Below, piece by piece: positions 1-10,569 of a stretch of 64,000 bases of DNA. Source of the DNA: Siphonodentalium dalli (Eukaryota > Mollusca > Scaphopoda > Gadilida > Siphonodentaliidae); the NCBI GenBank assembly GCA_032622095.1, contig CP136061.1, positions 128,598,754 through 128,662,753 on the forward strand, read 5' to 3'. How positions within the stretch are numbered: position 1 is the first letter of the stretch; each line of letters opens with the position of its first letter. The notes below the pieces were generated by a model. That model was not told the origin of the DNA. It saw only the letters and a program-made list of their open reading frames with translations, and did no database searches. A program made the translations under genes and the position numbers.

Positions 1-500
1 TGGGTTTGCTCCACCCATTTTTGCAAGAGTTATGGCCCTTTTTTTACTTAGAATCTTGTAATTTTCTGGTTTCCGGATGATAACTTCAGTTTGTGTGATC
101 ATATCGAACCAAATGTTGGAATGTGCGTTTATCAGCTCCAAATACAGGTCAAGTTCGAATATGGGTACAATCCGCCCATTTTTGCTAGAGTTATGGCCCT
201 TTTTCGATTTGGAATCCTGTCAATTTCTGGTTTCCGGATGATAACTTTAGTTTGTGTGATCATATCTGAATTAAATTTAGAATGATAGTTTATCAGCCCA
301 AAATACAGGTCAGGTTCGAATATGGGTTTGCTCTGCCATTTTTGACAGAGTTATGGCCCTTTTATGACTTAGAATCCTGTCAATTTCTGGTTTCCGGATT
401 ATAACTTTAGTTTGTGTGATCATATCTGAATCAAATTTGGTATATGAGTTTATCAGCTCGAAATACAGATCAAGTTTGAATATGGGTACGATCCACCCAT
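1..500. repeat. Tandem repeat, about 160-bp unit
   Basis: Three imperfect copies of a unit containing gttatggccctttt, tttctggtttccggat and tttagtttgtgtgatcatat occur, spaced about 160 bp. Related units lie at 28070-28170, 41450-42180 (reverse orientation) and 63830-64000 (reverse orientation). No coding potential is credible. The left edge is cut by the window. Confidence 0.85.
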
Positions 501-1089
501 TTTTGTCTGGTTGCTTCGGATTTAGGGTCCTTGTTATTTTTTTCAGAAAAGCTGATGCCCCCAATGAAGCCACTTTTTTCGGGGACACGTGGTCGGACGC
601 CCTTTTATTACAAACAAAATAATGCTAACCGCTGTCAACTATGGTATAAAATTTATCAAAACGAGTTATTTATCAACATGTTGTTCAACGAAATATGGCT
701 GTATTATCACTTGCCTATCACGAGTTTATCCATCTTCATCTGCAATTTTGTCTGAGACAATCCGTTTGATGAATCTGGGGCCACAACTAATTACTCATTT
801 TGAGAAATAACAAATTTCAAAATCGATATCCGATCACTCTGAGCTTTGATGGGTGGGTTCCTCGTCCTCGACTTGCGAATCAAATATTTTTCACCCCCGA
901 AGCCAAAGAAATAGTAATTTGGGAGTGCTAAATCGGATTGTGCATCTTTAAGATGCTGTACAGTACTACTGTATATTGATGTTACATCACCTACTTATTT
1001 AGAATACACACATGTCGTTTATATTTCCCACAGATGTGTCACCAGCTGATGGTGGTCCTTCAATATGTTGTGACTTTTTCCAATAGAAG
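501..1089. other. No recognised feature
   Basis: This stretch is unique-looking AT-rich DNA left of the first fold-back element. Short open frames here overlap each other on both strands and show no family resemblance. It probably belongs to an upstream TMEM115 intron, which is inference. Confidence 0.5.
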
Positions 1090-1305
1090 TACAGTAATGC
1101 CGTAAGTAATCGACCCCTTAACCACAGCAGAATTATGGGTAACTTTTCAGGATTTAGTCGGAAATATGGCTTGTTACCATTCATCGGAAAGCTCTCGGGG
1201 AGAGCTTTCCGGTGAATGGCAACAAGCCATATTTCGACTAAATCCTGAAAGTTACCTTTAATTCTGCTGTGGTGTAAGGGGTCGATTACTTAGGGCATTA
1301 CTGTA
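1090..1305. mobile_element. TA-flanked fold-back MITE, copy 1
   Basis: The element reads CAGTAATGCC at its left end and GGCATTACTG at its right end, flanked by TA on both sides, which fits Tc1/mariner-type insertion. The two halves are reverse complements meeting at gctctcggggagagc, so the whole element can fold into one hairpin of about 105 bp stem. Sixteen copies of this family occur in the window. A frame in the arms (NGNKPYFRLNPEKLP) recurs in many copies only because the DNA is repeated. Confidence 0.88.
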
Positions 1306-1892
1306 CATGTATTGGTTGTGGTTCATAATAATTTCCTCACTGAACATCCCTCAACATAATACAAATGACTGATTTCATTTATCCATTAAACTTTCAGTTT
1401 AATCATGTATAATCAGCCCAAAATATGACAGTGTAGGGCCATGTTCAATTGAAATTACTCATCATGAACGTTTCAATAATTACCGGTGACGAAAACAAAT
1501 TGTTAATGTCGTTGAACATTTGATTACGGTGGTTCAATTCGATGTGAAATCTTCCCCCAAATTTTAATCGAGGGTTGAATCGACACAAAAATTGTGATTC
1601 GCAGGAGCCTACATGTGATGTAATTATTCCTGTTGGGAGAATATACGGTACCAGTATATGGATACATGTATATTGAATCTCTTTGCAAGAACAAACAAAC
1701 AAAATACTTTCTTATACTTGTTTTGTGTTTTGCCTAATCTTTACCAAATTATTGCTTTGATCCTAATCATCCTATGTACCGTACATGTATACACGTACAT
1801 GTATGTTGGATTTTTAACAGACCAGAAGTCAAATTCAGGATCTGTGAGATATGCATTTTTGGCTCAACTTTTCTTTGTAAAGTTTGAGCCCG
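1306..1892. other. No recognised feature; HINE-like 5' end near 1858
   Basis: The interval is mostly unassigned AT-rich sequence. At 1858-1892 the stretch ggctcaacttttctttgtaaagtttgagcc resembles the hairpin that starts the tandem-array elements further right, suggesting a truncated or solo end. Confidence 0.45.
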
Positions 1893-2283
1893 CATATACC
1901 CCGCTGGACAAAACAAGTGTCCATTGGCACCGCGGTGTATTTGCCGTTCGGCCGCGGTGTCAGAGTTTGTAACTGCAGTTGAGCAACCGCGGCCGAACGG
2001 CAAGTACACCGTGGCCCAACAGCAAGTACACTGCGGCCGAAAGGCAACTACACCGCAGCCGAACGGCATGTACACCGTGGTTAGATTTCTGGTTAGTATC
2101 GTCTTTTTTCAGTTTAATGAACGTACACCGCGGCAATTACACCATGGCCGAACGGCAAGTACACCGCGGCCCAACTGTAGTTAGCCGGTGGAGCCGCGGT
2201 GTAGTTGCATTTCAGCCATGGTGGCAACGCTAACTGCACCGCGGTTAGGTGGACACTTGTTTTGTCAAGCAGGGTATCTATGA
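1893..2283. mobile_element. GC-rich inverted-repeat element with 22-bp internal repeats
   Basis: The ends share GACAAAACAAGTGTCCA in inverted orientation inside a longer imperfect terminal repeat (catataccccgct left, agcagggtatctatg right). The interior is strikingly GC-rich against AT-rich surroundings and is built from a 22-bp motif, ccgcggccgaacggcaagtaca and variants, in direct copies at about 1988-2075 and in inverted copies elsewhere. Open frames on both strands are repeat artefacts. The class is unknown to me. Confidence 0.7.
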
Positions 2284-2353
2284 AATGTTTTGTAAATTTA
2301 CAGGCATGATTAGGCATGACCTCTATATGAGAGCTATCAAAATTGAACGATTT

Positions 2354-4712
2354 TTAGCTCAACTTACTTTTGTAAGTTTGAGCTATTGCCATGGCTTGGC
2401 GTCCGTCGTCCGTGTGTCTGTGTGGTCCGTCAACAATTTCCTTTGGCGCGGGCTACAGGTCGTACCTTTGGTCTGATCTTTATGAAATTTTACATGAATG
2501 TTGACATTGACATGTAGATGGGAACGAGTCATTTTGGGGTCATTCGGCCAAAAAACATGGCCGCTGGTGGCCATCTTGGATTTCAAAATTCAATCCATTG
2601 GCGCGGGCTACAGGTCGTACTGTTCGTTTGATCATCATGAAATTTGTCATGGATGTTAATATTGACATGTAGATGGGAACGAGTAATTTTGGGGTCGTTC
2701 GGCCAAAAAACATGGCCGTCAGCAGCCATCTTGGATTTTACTCTTTGCATGACTAAATCATTTGGCGCAGGCTACAGGTCGTAGTTTTGATCGAAACCTC
2801 ATGAAATTTGTCATGGATGTTAACAATGACATGTAGATGGGAACGAGTGATTTTGGGGTTGTTCGGCCCAAAAACATGGCCGCCAGCAGCCATCTTGGAT
2901 TTTACTCTTTGCATGACTAAATCCTTTGGCGCGGGCTACAGGTCGTACCTTTGGTCTGATCTTTATGAAATTTGTCATGAATGTTGACATTGACATGTAG
3001 ATGGGAACGAGTCTCTTTGGGGTCATTCGGCCAAAAAACATGGCCGCTGGCAGCCATCTTGGATTTCAAAATTCAATCCATTGGCACGGGCTACAGGTCG
3101 TACTGTTTGTCTGATCATCATGATATTTATCATGGATGTTAATATTAACATGTAGATGGGAACGAGTCATTTTGGGGTTGTTCGGCCAAAAAACATGGCC
3201 GCCAGCAGCCATCATGGATTTTACTCTTTGCATGACTAAATCCTTTGGCGCGGGCTACAGGTCGTACCTATGGTCTGATCTTTATGAATTTTGTCATGAA
3301 TGTTGACATTGACATGTAGATGGGAACGAGTCATTTTGGGGTCATTCGGCCAAAAAACATGGCCGCTGGTGGCCATTTTGGATTTCAAAATTCAATCCAT
3401 TGGCGCGGGCTACAGGTCGTGCTGTTCGTCGGATCATCATGAAATTTGTCATGGATGTTAATATTGACATGTAGATGGGAACTAGTGATTTTGGGGTCGT
3501 TCAGCCAAAAAACATGGCCGCCAGCAGCCATCTTGGATTTTACTCTTTGCATGACTAAATTCTTTGGCGCGGGCTACATGTTGTAGCTTTGGTCAGAACT
3601 TCATGAAATTTGTCATGAATATTGATATTGACATGTATATGGGAACGAGTCATTTTGGGGTCATACGGCCAAAAAACATGGCCGCTGGCAGCCATCTTGG
3701 ATTTTACTCTTTGCATGACTAAATCCTTTGGCGCAGGCTACAGGTCGTAGCTTTGATCAGAACTTCATGAAATTTGTCATGGATGTCAACAATGACATGT
3801 AGAAGGGAACGAGTGATTTTGTGGTTGTTCGGCCAAAAAACATGGCCGCCAGCAGCCATCATGGATTTTACTCTTTGCATGACTAAATCCTTTGGCGCGG
3901 GCTACAAGTCGTACCTATGGTCTGATCTTTATGAATTTTGTCATGAATGTTGATATTGACATGTATATGGGAACGAGTCATTTTGGGGTCATACGGCCAA
4001 AAAACATGGCCGCTGGCAGCCATCTTGGATTTCAAAATTCAATCCATTGGCACGGGCTACAGGTCGTACTGTTTGTCTGATCATCATGAAATTTGTCATG
4101 GATGTTAATATTGACATGTAGATGGGAACGAGTGATTTTGGGGTCGTTTGGCTAAAAAACATGGCCGCCAGCAGCCATATTGGATTTTACTCTTTGCATG
4201 AATAAATCCTTTGGTGCGGGCTACAGGTCGTAGCTTTGGTCGGAACTTCAAGAAATTTGTCATGTATGTTAACAATGACATGTAGATGGGAAACGAGTCA
4301 TTTTGGGGTCGTTCAGCCGAAAAACATGGCCGCCAGCAGCCATCTTGGATTTTACTCTTTGCATGACTAAATCCATTGGCACAGGCTACAGGTCATACCT
4401 TTGATCAGATCATTATGAGATTTGTAAAGGCTGTAGATGGGAACAAGTCATTTTGGGGTAATTCGGAAAAAAACATGGCTACCGGTGGCCATTTTAGAAT
4501 TTACTCTTTGCATCAATAAATCCTTTGGCACACCATAATCACCACATCCCTGATCCAATCATTATGAAACCTGTTATGAATGTTGATATTGACATGTACA
4601 TCTAGTCTTACTTAGACATTTCAATTAGCACTTTTCCTATTCCTCCATTTACTGTCGACCATTAAATTATTCCCCTACCTAAGTTGAGCTACAGTGTCAT
4701 TGACACTTTCAT
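2354..4712 (+). mobile_element. Pearl/Helentron-like (HINE-like) tandem-array element
   Basis: The left end is TTAGCTCAACTTACTTTTGT followed by AAGTTTGAGCTATTGCCATG, a hairpin-forming terminus. The right end is TTGAGCTACAGTGTCATTGA followed by CACTTTCAT, which contains the hairpin AGTGTCATTGACACT. Between them lie about a dozen copies of a roughly 155-165 bp unit containing gcgcgggctacaggtcgta, acatgtagatgggaacgag and aaaaaacatggccgccagca. Terminal hairpins around a core tandem array are what is known of bivalve pearl elements and Helentron-associated elements. No transposase or helicase is present, so it is non-autonomous. Confidence 0.75.
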
Positions 4713-5438
4713 TTATTGAAAACATGGCCGCCGGCAGCCATCTTGTATTTTCCTCTATGCATGATTAATTCCTTTGGCACACCAAAGTTGACCAAACAGA
4801 CCACATCCCTCATCACTTTATATGCATCTTCAGGGTGACCTCTAGATGGGAGCCATTGAATTTTTCCGAAATACGTTGAAAAACATGGCTGCCATTGGCC
4901 ATCTTGGGTTTTACTCTTTGCATGACTAAATCCTTCGGCACAACCTACAGGCCACATCATTTATCCGATCGTCACCAAACTTCATAAGGATCTTCAGGGT
5001 GACCTCTAGATGAGCGCCAATGATATTCTCTGAATTTTGTTAATAAACATGGTTGCCAGTGGCTATCTTGGGTTTTACTCTTTTCATGACTAAAATCCTT
5101 TGGCACACCCTACATGTACATGCCACATCCCTCATCACTGATTCAAACTTCATACGGTTATTTTGTGTGACCTCTAGTTGGAAACTGTCCAATTCTTTTG
5201 AAATTTGTTTTATAAAAACAGCGCGCCTGGAGCCATCTTGGATTGCACATTTGAATCCATCGGCACACCCTGCAGCCCATATTTAGTGGAGAAATGTTTG
5301 AAATGAAATTAATTTCATTTACACATTACAATCCATTTACTAAAACTTTTTGACTTTCCTTTATCATTCTATTGACTTTACAGCATAAAATTATTATCGC
5401 CTCCCCAAGTTGAGCTACAGTGTCATTGACACTTTCAT
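4713..5438 (+). mobile_element. Diverged tandem-array element, 3' half, abutting splice acceptor
   Basis: More diverged units of the same family run from the previous element and end with a second copy of the terminal hairpin (TTGAGCTACAGTGTCATTGA then CACTTTCAT, to 5438). No 5' terminus is seen, so this is either a truncated copy or the older end of a composite. The TMEM115 acceptor AG follows only 10-11 bp after this end. Confidence 0.7.
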
Positions 5439-5449
5439 TTTACTTTCAG

Positions 5450-5666
5450 GCAGCTTGCGTTGAAGGCTTTGAATGAAAGACTAAGCAAGGGAGATCAGTC
5501 CATAAGGTGGCCCTCAATGGTCGATGAAACATCTCCAGACTCCAAATCACCACCACCACCACCATCAACAGAGAAAAAACCCCCTACAGACTCTGCTAAA
5601 CCTAAACTCCCCATTCCAGCATTTGAAAAGCCTGAACAGTCATCAGCGGAGAATGTAGAATCATGA
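5450..5666 (+). CDS. TMEM115: TMEM115-like protein, last coding exon
   Basis: This is the C-terminal exon of a TMEM115-like protein, a multi-pass Golgi membrane protein of the rhomboid-like superfamily; the membrane part would be encoded left of the window. The exon follows a strong acceptor (tactttcag, AG at 5448-5449). Base 5450 completes the previous codon, and reading then gives QLALKALNERLSKGDQS followed by WPSM, which matches the conserved cytosolic tail motif I recall for TMEM115 (LALKALNERL...QSIWPSMDD). The rest is a low-complexity Pro/Ser/Lys tail, including a run of five prolines, ending at TGA 5664-5666. Total is about 72 residues. The intron on its left is filled with tandem-array repeats, and one element terminus ends only about 11 bp before the exon. 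No AATAAA is seen close after the stop. The gene converges on filamin. Identification rests on the motif alone, because the membrane domain is absent. Confidence 0.82.
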
Positions 5667-5719
5667 GCATTTCATAATAATCATTGGTGTCCATAAATAA
5701 TGCTATGTTACTTACCACA

Positions 5720-6096
5720 CAAGCCTTGAAATAGTGTGTGATATTTCCAGAATGAGGAAGATGAAACCTCATTCGGCTTAGTCCTCAACTTCTATGGGAG
5801 ACCTAGGATCAGATAGTTCCCCAGTTGAAGCTGGTGATGTTCACCTATTAGTCACCTCGATTATTCATTTTATCTTCTGCAAATTCGGGGATATACAAAC
5901 TGAACAGAAGTGAGAATGTAACTGAAAACAATGTTAATTTGAGACTATAGATACTTCCCAGAATATGAGGACTAAGCAGAATAAGGCTCAAGAAAGTGAA
6001 TTTTGTGATGCTAGCCCACTGTACTGGGTAGCATCTCTAAATTCACCCTCTGGGGTCATCATTCTGCAAATATCAGACACAATATTTCAAGGCTTG
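5720..6096. mobile_element. hAT-like MITE (CAAGCCTTG family), with 8-bp target duplication
   Basis: The ends CAAGCCTTGAAATAGT and ATTTCAAGGCTTG are inverted repeats. They are flanked by the direct repeat TTACCACA (5712-5719 and 6097-6104), an exact 8-bp duplication as expected for hAT-type insertion. The interior holds gaatgagg and gggtgaatt/aattcaccctctgggg palindromic segments shared by copies at 12058, 12617, 15430, 29743, 37866, 55464 and 58014. Confidence 0.85.
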
Positions 6097-7105
6097 TTAC
6101 CACAGTACATATACAATTATTGAAGAATCCTTCAATTCTACCTGTTATAAAGGCAATGCAGAAGAATTAGATTCTCATTAATGACCAAGAATAGAAAAAG
6201 AGATACATGTACATGTAATCCATCATCTGCAAATTTTATCTCTTTATTGTCTCGATCCACACAAATTAAATGCATTATGAAGTGTATAGCTAAGGGCCTG
6301 GTCATCGCAGGGCTTTCCCCCTCCCCGAACAACTGATAATAAATTCATGTCCTTTTGGCTGTGCACAGTTAAAAAGTTATATTTAACTTTTGAGGTCATA
6401 CCATTGGCTATGAGAAGGAAACATATTTGAAACTTCCAAAGATGGTAGGAAGAGGAGGAGAGCATCGAAGAAAGATCTCAGCCAATTTCCATTATTTTCA
6501 TGAATGTATGGCAATTATTGTTGCAATTATTTAATCGTGTTCCTTTCATATATTAACATAGTCAATCTACATTATTCGCGACTCAGTTGTACATAAACTC
6601 CAAGCAGTCAATATCATACCATGTTACCGTCAATCCACCACAGTAATGTATATGTTCTGCTGACAGTCCTGGTCATTCCTATCAATTTGACATTATTCTG
6701 ATGAAAGATCAGCCAAAAATGTCAAAATCTCCTTATTACTCTCTGCATAATGTTGTTCAACATAAATGACCCCGATCAAATATATTGACATTTGTATTTA
6801 TTGCAATTCTGGAATTCGAAATGGAATAATGCACGACTTCAGAAAAGGTATATTATGTTATATTAACATAAAACGATTTAAAAACTTCATCCACTGCTTT
6901 CTCTTAGTGTGAAGTCTACATTGCATATATGTGCAATTTTTACATGACTGCAAATTTTAAAAGTTCGAACTGACAGACGAAATTACTGGTATCTCAAATT
7001 TATAAAAAAAAATATGAAGAAAAAAAAAACGTGTAATTTCAGCGCGATATTTACATATTTGTTTGGAATTCTTCCACGTATGTATGTTTGGAGTATTTTT
7101 AACTC
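6097..7105. other. No recognised feature
   Basis: This interval is AT-rich sequence beyond the TMEM115 stop and the hAT-like element. I find no convincing exon, RNA gene or terminal repeat. It includes an A-run at about 7007-7030. Part may be TMEM115 3' UTR or intergenic DNA. Confidence 0.5.
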
Positions 7106-7106
7106 C

Positions 7107-7420
7107 CACAGTGGCTCAGTTGGTGACTCGTTATGAAGCATGGTGTATTAAGCCTACATAGCCCACCGTGATGGCAAAGCTTGTTCGAATCTGAGTAAGC
7201 ATTGACTTATGAATCATACCCAGTGAAGGTAACCTGATTCATGTATCTGGGCAAGTTTGTTTGCTTTCCCAGAGACTGTGGTTTCTATGTGCAGTGGAGT
7301 GATTTCTGGGTGAAATTAACCATCTGTGTGTCTTTCCTCCATCTGAAAAATTGACATTGTAATATGGCCTGCAGTCTGAAACAACGATATATCCCAATAA
7401 ACCAAAGTAAACCATTTCAC
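7107..7420 (+). mobile_element. tRNA-derived SINE candidate
   Basis: The head shows a tRNA-type A box (gtggctcagttggtga) and, about 65 bp later, a B box (gcttgttcgaatctgag), the two parts of an RNA polymerase III internal promoter. No cloverleaf of a working tRNA can be closed, and a 200-bp unrelated body follows, as in tRNA-derived SINEs. The 3' end is uncertain; there is no clear tail or target duplication. Confidence 0.55.
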
Positions 7421-7485
7421 AATCCTTGATCAGAACTCCACCTGGCAATGACTTGCATCACTAACCAATTCAATACCGAAGTGTG

Positions 7486-7703
7486 TACAGTAATGCCCTA
7501 AATAATCGACTCCTTAACCACAGCAGAATTATGGGTAATTTTTCAGGATTTAGTCGGGAAATATGGCTTGTTGCCATTCATCGGAAAGCTCTCAGTGAGA
7601 GCTTTCCGATGAATGGCAACAAGCCATATTTCCGACTAAATCCTGAAAAATTACCCATAATTCTGCTGTGGTAAAGCAGTCGATTATTTAGGGCATTACT
7701 GTA
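7486..7703. mobile_element. TA-flanked fold-back MITE, copy 2
   Basis: A full-length copy with TA at both edges, ends CAGTAATGCCCTAAATAATC and its complement, centre agctctcagtgagagct. The two arms are nearly perfect reverse complements. Confidence 0.92.
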
Positions 7704-7721
7704 TAACTCAACTGTTAGATC

Positions 7722-8077
7722 CAGGGACTAGCCTAGAGGATTCATATTAGGAGAAGTCACTTTTCCATATTTAATTCTTATGGAGAAGTGGACTATTATC
7801 AGGGAGAAGTCATATTGGCTCAAGTTCAATTTACACCCAAACATCACCATTCTATAAATTATCCAATATGTATTATGCAACACAAGAGCCTAGTTATAAA
7901 ACCATTGCAGTGAATAAGGACACCATTATAATAAGAATATAATCTTTAAATATGGGACATATGCATACTGCTATATGAGAGAGAAGTCAATCCTCCATAT
8001 GACTAAAATAGGGAGCAGTGACACAACACACTTTAGGGAGAATATGGCTCAAAAGTCCACCACAAGGCTGGTCCTTG
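7722..8077. mobile_element. hAT-like MITE (CAGGGACCAGC family), copy 1
   Basis: Ends CAGGGACTAGCCT and AAGGCTGGTCCTTG are inverted repeats of hAT type (CAGGG). The interior contains ggagaagtcacttttccata and ttagggagaatatggctc. The same element lies at 39921-40270 with similar length (350 against 356 bp). Flanks gttagatc and gtttaata agree at only five of eight bases, so a target duplication is weak here. Confidence 0.7.
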
Positions 8078-8272
8078 GTTTAATAGACGTGTAATCCAGT
8101 AATATATAAATAGCAAGCACATTGCATCAAAATTCTAGAGAATTTAATTTTAATGATTGTTTTGAATTTGTGAAAATATATATGTGCCATATACATGTAA
8201 TTTTCTGTATGACCTGTTATATCTATGGCAATAAACTGTTATAATATAACTCACTATCACCCTCAGTTGTGC

Positions 8273-9384
8273 TAGGGTCCTGCGAATTGGACAATTTGAT
8301 CGAATCGAATATCGAATCGAATTCTGGAAATCGAATCGAATCATATCTGTGTGTTGCATTCTCAATTGGGCATGTTTTGTCAACGATTAGACGTTTTGTG
8401 AAACGTTCTATCAACTACATGCACGAAGTTCCATCATAAATTATGTGGTGATGAACCGTCGTTTGCAATACTATTAACTTCAAATGATAATTTTCGAGAA
8501 AAAAAGGCAGATTTAAAAAAACGTCCATGCGGCCGTCACGACGATTAATAAAAAACAACTAAACGGATTATCAGAACTAAAATCACTCGAAAATTTGTAC
8601 AGTTTGCATGAACATGCAAAATTGCAAATCGACATTCGGAATCACACGTTGTTATAAACTTGAAGATGCAACAACAGTCTCAGGGTAGCCTGATTATGTA
8701 GTGCTGGATGCTTCTTGGACAGATGATTCCATAGATAGGTCATTGTCCCAGATGCATGCGATTTATACACCAGGTTGCATTCATCTCACGTGTAAGTCCC
8801 TGCACTACCTGCAACTGTATCATGTTTAAAATAAACATGAATAACGACGACATTTTGTCAAGTCTCAAAGAACGCTCAGAAATTGAAAGTAAACTTCAAA
8901 AGAAAACATTGCCAAAATGCACTTTTCGATGCCGGGAACACATGTTGTTTAAATTCTCAGCTATACTACATAATGCATAACCTGAGACGGATAGACGGCG
9001 GATAACGCTAGCGGTTGCTCAGTCTCATAGCTATTATTATTCACGCGCGTTGTCGGTCCATCGGTGATCTCCCAGCTTTTGGCTACCATGTTCAAAGCTA
9101 GAATTCAGGCGTATTTAGTAGTCCTATAGTGGCTAATTGCTGGCTATACTTATATTTAATATATATAATCGCGATGTACAATAAGAATTATAAGGTGCAT
9201 ATATACATCATTTTCTGTAATTAAATGGCACAAAAACTGCTAAGATCGACGTGTGTACTTGTCCGTAAACAGCCTACTTTTCCATCAATGTATATTCGAA
9301 ATTTCGAGTTGGCAATTTCGACTCGAATTCGAATCGAATTTGACTTTCAAATCGAATCGAATATCGAATATTCGCAGGACCCTA
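8273..9384. mobile_element. hAT-like element, 1112 bp, with exact 8-bp target duplication
   Basis: Ends TAGGGTCCTGCGAATT and ATTCGCAGGACCCTA are inverted repeats. Both flanks carry AGTTGTGC (8265-8272 and 9385-9392), an exact 8-bp duplication. Next to each end is a run of the hexamer ATCGAA (tcgaatcgaatatcgaatcg) in mirrored arrangement. A 74-codon frame at 8756-8980 is not recognised, and no hAT transposase is visible, so the element appears non-autonomous. Confidence 0.88.
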
Positions 9385-9661
9385 AGTTGTGCATAATCAA
9401 GTATGTGGCAACAGCCAAATTACAGAAACCAATAACTGGAAAAATCCTAATATCTTCCAAGAATGTAAGCGAGTATATTAGCTTGCTCTTCTTGTAGCCA
9501 TAAAGAAGTTTTAAAGTACAAATCTAATTCTGCTTCCAGAGTAGTCGTTAACAGTTGGATTCCAAGTTATCTTTTTTATGCATCTTGGAATTAAAATGCA
9601 TTGTTTGTGAAACATGTTTGTAGTGAAATTTGCTTGTAGTATCAGTAAAGATTTGTCCAGG

Positions 9662-9878
9662 TACAGTAATACCCTAAATAATCGACTCCTTAACCACCGC
9701 AGAATTATGGGTAATTTTTTCAGGATTTAGCCGGAAATATGGCTTGTTGCCATTCATCGGAAAGCTCTCACTGAGAGCTTTCCGCTGAATGGCAACAAGC
9801 CATATTTCCGACTAAATCCTGAAAAATTACCCATAATTCTACTGTGGTTAAGGAGTCGACTATTTAGGGCATTACTTT
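9662..9878. mobile_element. TA-flanked fold-back MITE, copy 3
   Basis: A full-length hairpin copy; the left edge is TACAGTAATACCC, the right edge gggcattacttta is slightly mutated. Centre agctctcactgagagct. Confidence 0.9.
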
Positions 9879-9931
9879 AGCTTCCCATAATCCCATAATG
9901 TTATCCCCCAAAATACTGGTGGTGAAATTAA

Positions 9932-10557
9932 CCCTTTCTTTACTAAATACTTATTGATGAGTTGTTCCCTTAGGAAATATTCAGATAATAAGTTCAATAA
10001 ATGACCATACCATAGGTCGTTTGTTGTACTTATTATCTAAGCTTTTTCCACCAATGAATCTTAAAGGGGTACTGTAGACTAAATCTGGCCATTTATAGGA
10101 CAATATCCTATTATACTCAACAAAATATATGCAACAAATGAATGAATTTGAGCCACGGATGATTGCAAAATACACCCATGTGCTCTATGATGCAAACAGT
10201 ATGGTAATTATAATGAAAGTGAGTTTATTGCTCAAGCCATTTATTCATTTTCATTATAATTATCAGGTTGCTATATGTGGTTCTTTGTGTATGTGAGTTT
10301 AATTTAACTCTCATTCTTGACTAGGAGACTATGAGTCATAGCAATTCTTTTATTTGATATTTTCTGTTGAGTATAATGGGAGATGGTCCCATAAAAGGCC
10401 GGATTTAGCATACAGTACTCCTTTAATTCTCTGCACTCATATTATCTTTTCGTTTGTCTGTTGTCTGCTTTTATTACCTGAACGCCCCTCCAAAATAAGG
10501 TTATAACAAAGGTTATACCTTTATAACTGAATGGGTGAATGCATAGTATTGAAAGGG
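9932..10557. mobile_element. TTAA-flanked MITE (CCCTTTCTTTACTAAAT family), interrupted
   Basis: The edges are TTAA-CCCTTTCTTTACTAAATAC and GAAAGGG-TTAA (9928-9931 and 10558-10561), the arrangement of piggyBac-type elements. Inside are the shared arms aaatattcagataataagttcaa and tttgttgtacttattatcta. It is split by another element at 10065-10422. Uninterrupted relatives are at 12792-13055 and 46294-46553. Confidence 0.78.
10065..10422. mobile_element. TTAA-flanked MITE (AGGGGTACTG family), nested
   Basis: Ends AGGGGTACTGTAGACTAAAT and ATTTAGCATACAGTACTCCT are inverted repeats flanked by TTAA on both sides (10061-10064 and 10423-10426). It sits within the element 9932-10557. A related fragment is at 30303-30470. 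Confidence 0.75.
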
Positions 10558-10569
10558 TTAATCTAAAGC

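Noticed and set aside
1767-2184. Overlapping frames of 70-104 codons on both strands
   Set aside because: They fall on the GC-rich 22-bp repeat block and exist in several frames at once, as expected of low-stop repetitive sequence.
2354-5438. Regular repeats that might suggest a CRISPR array
   Set aside because: The units are about 164 bp and contiguous, with no unique spacers between short repeats, and no cas genes exist; this is eukaryotic tandem-repeat mobile DNA.
7107-7190. A functional tRNA gene
   Set aside because: A and B boxes are present but the acceptor and anticodon stems do not close, and an unrelated body follows; a tRNA-derived SINE fits better.
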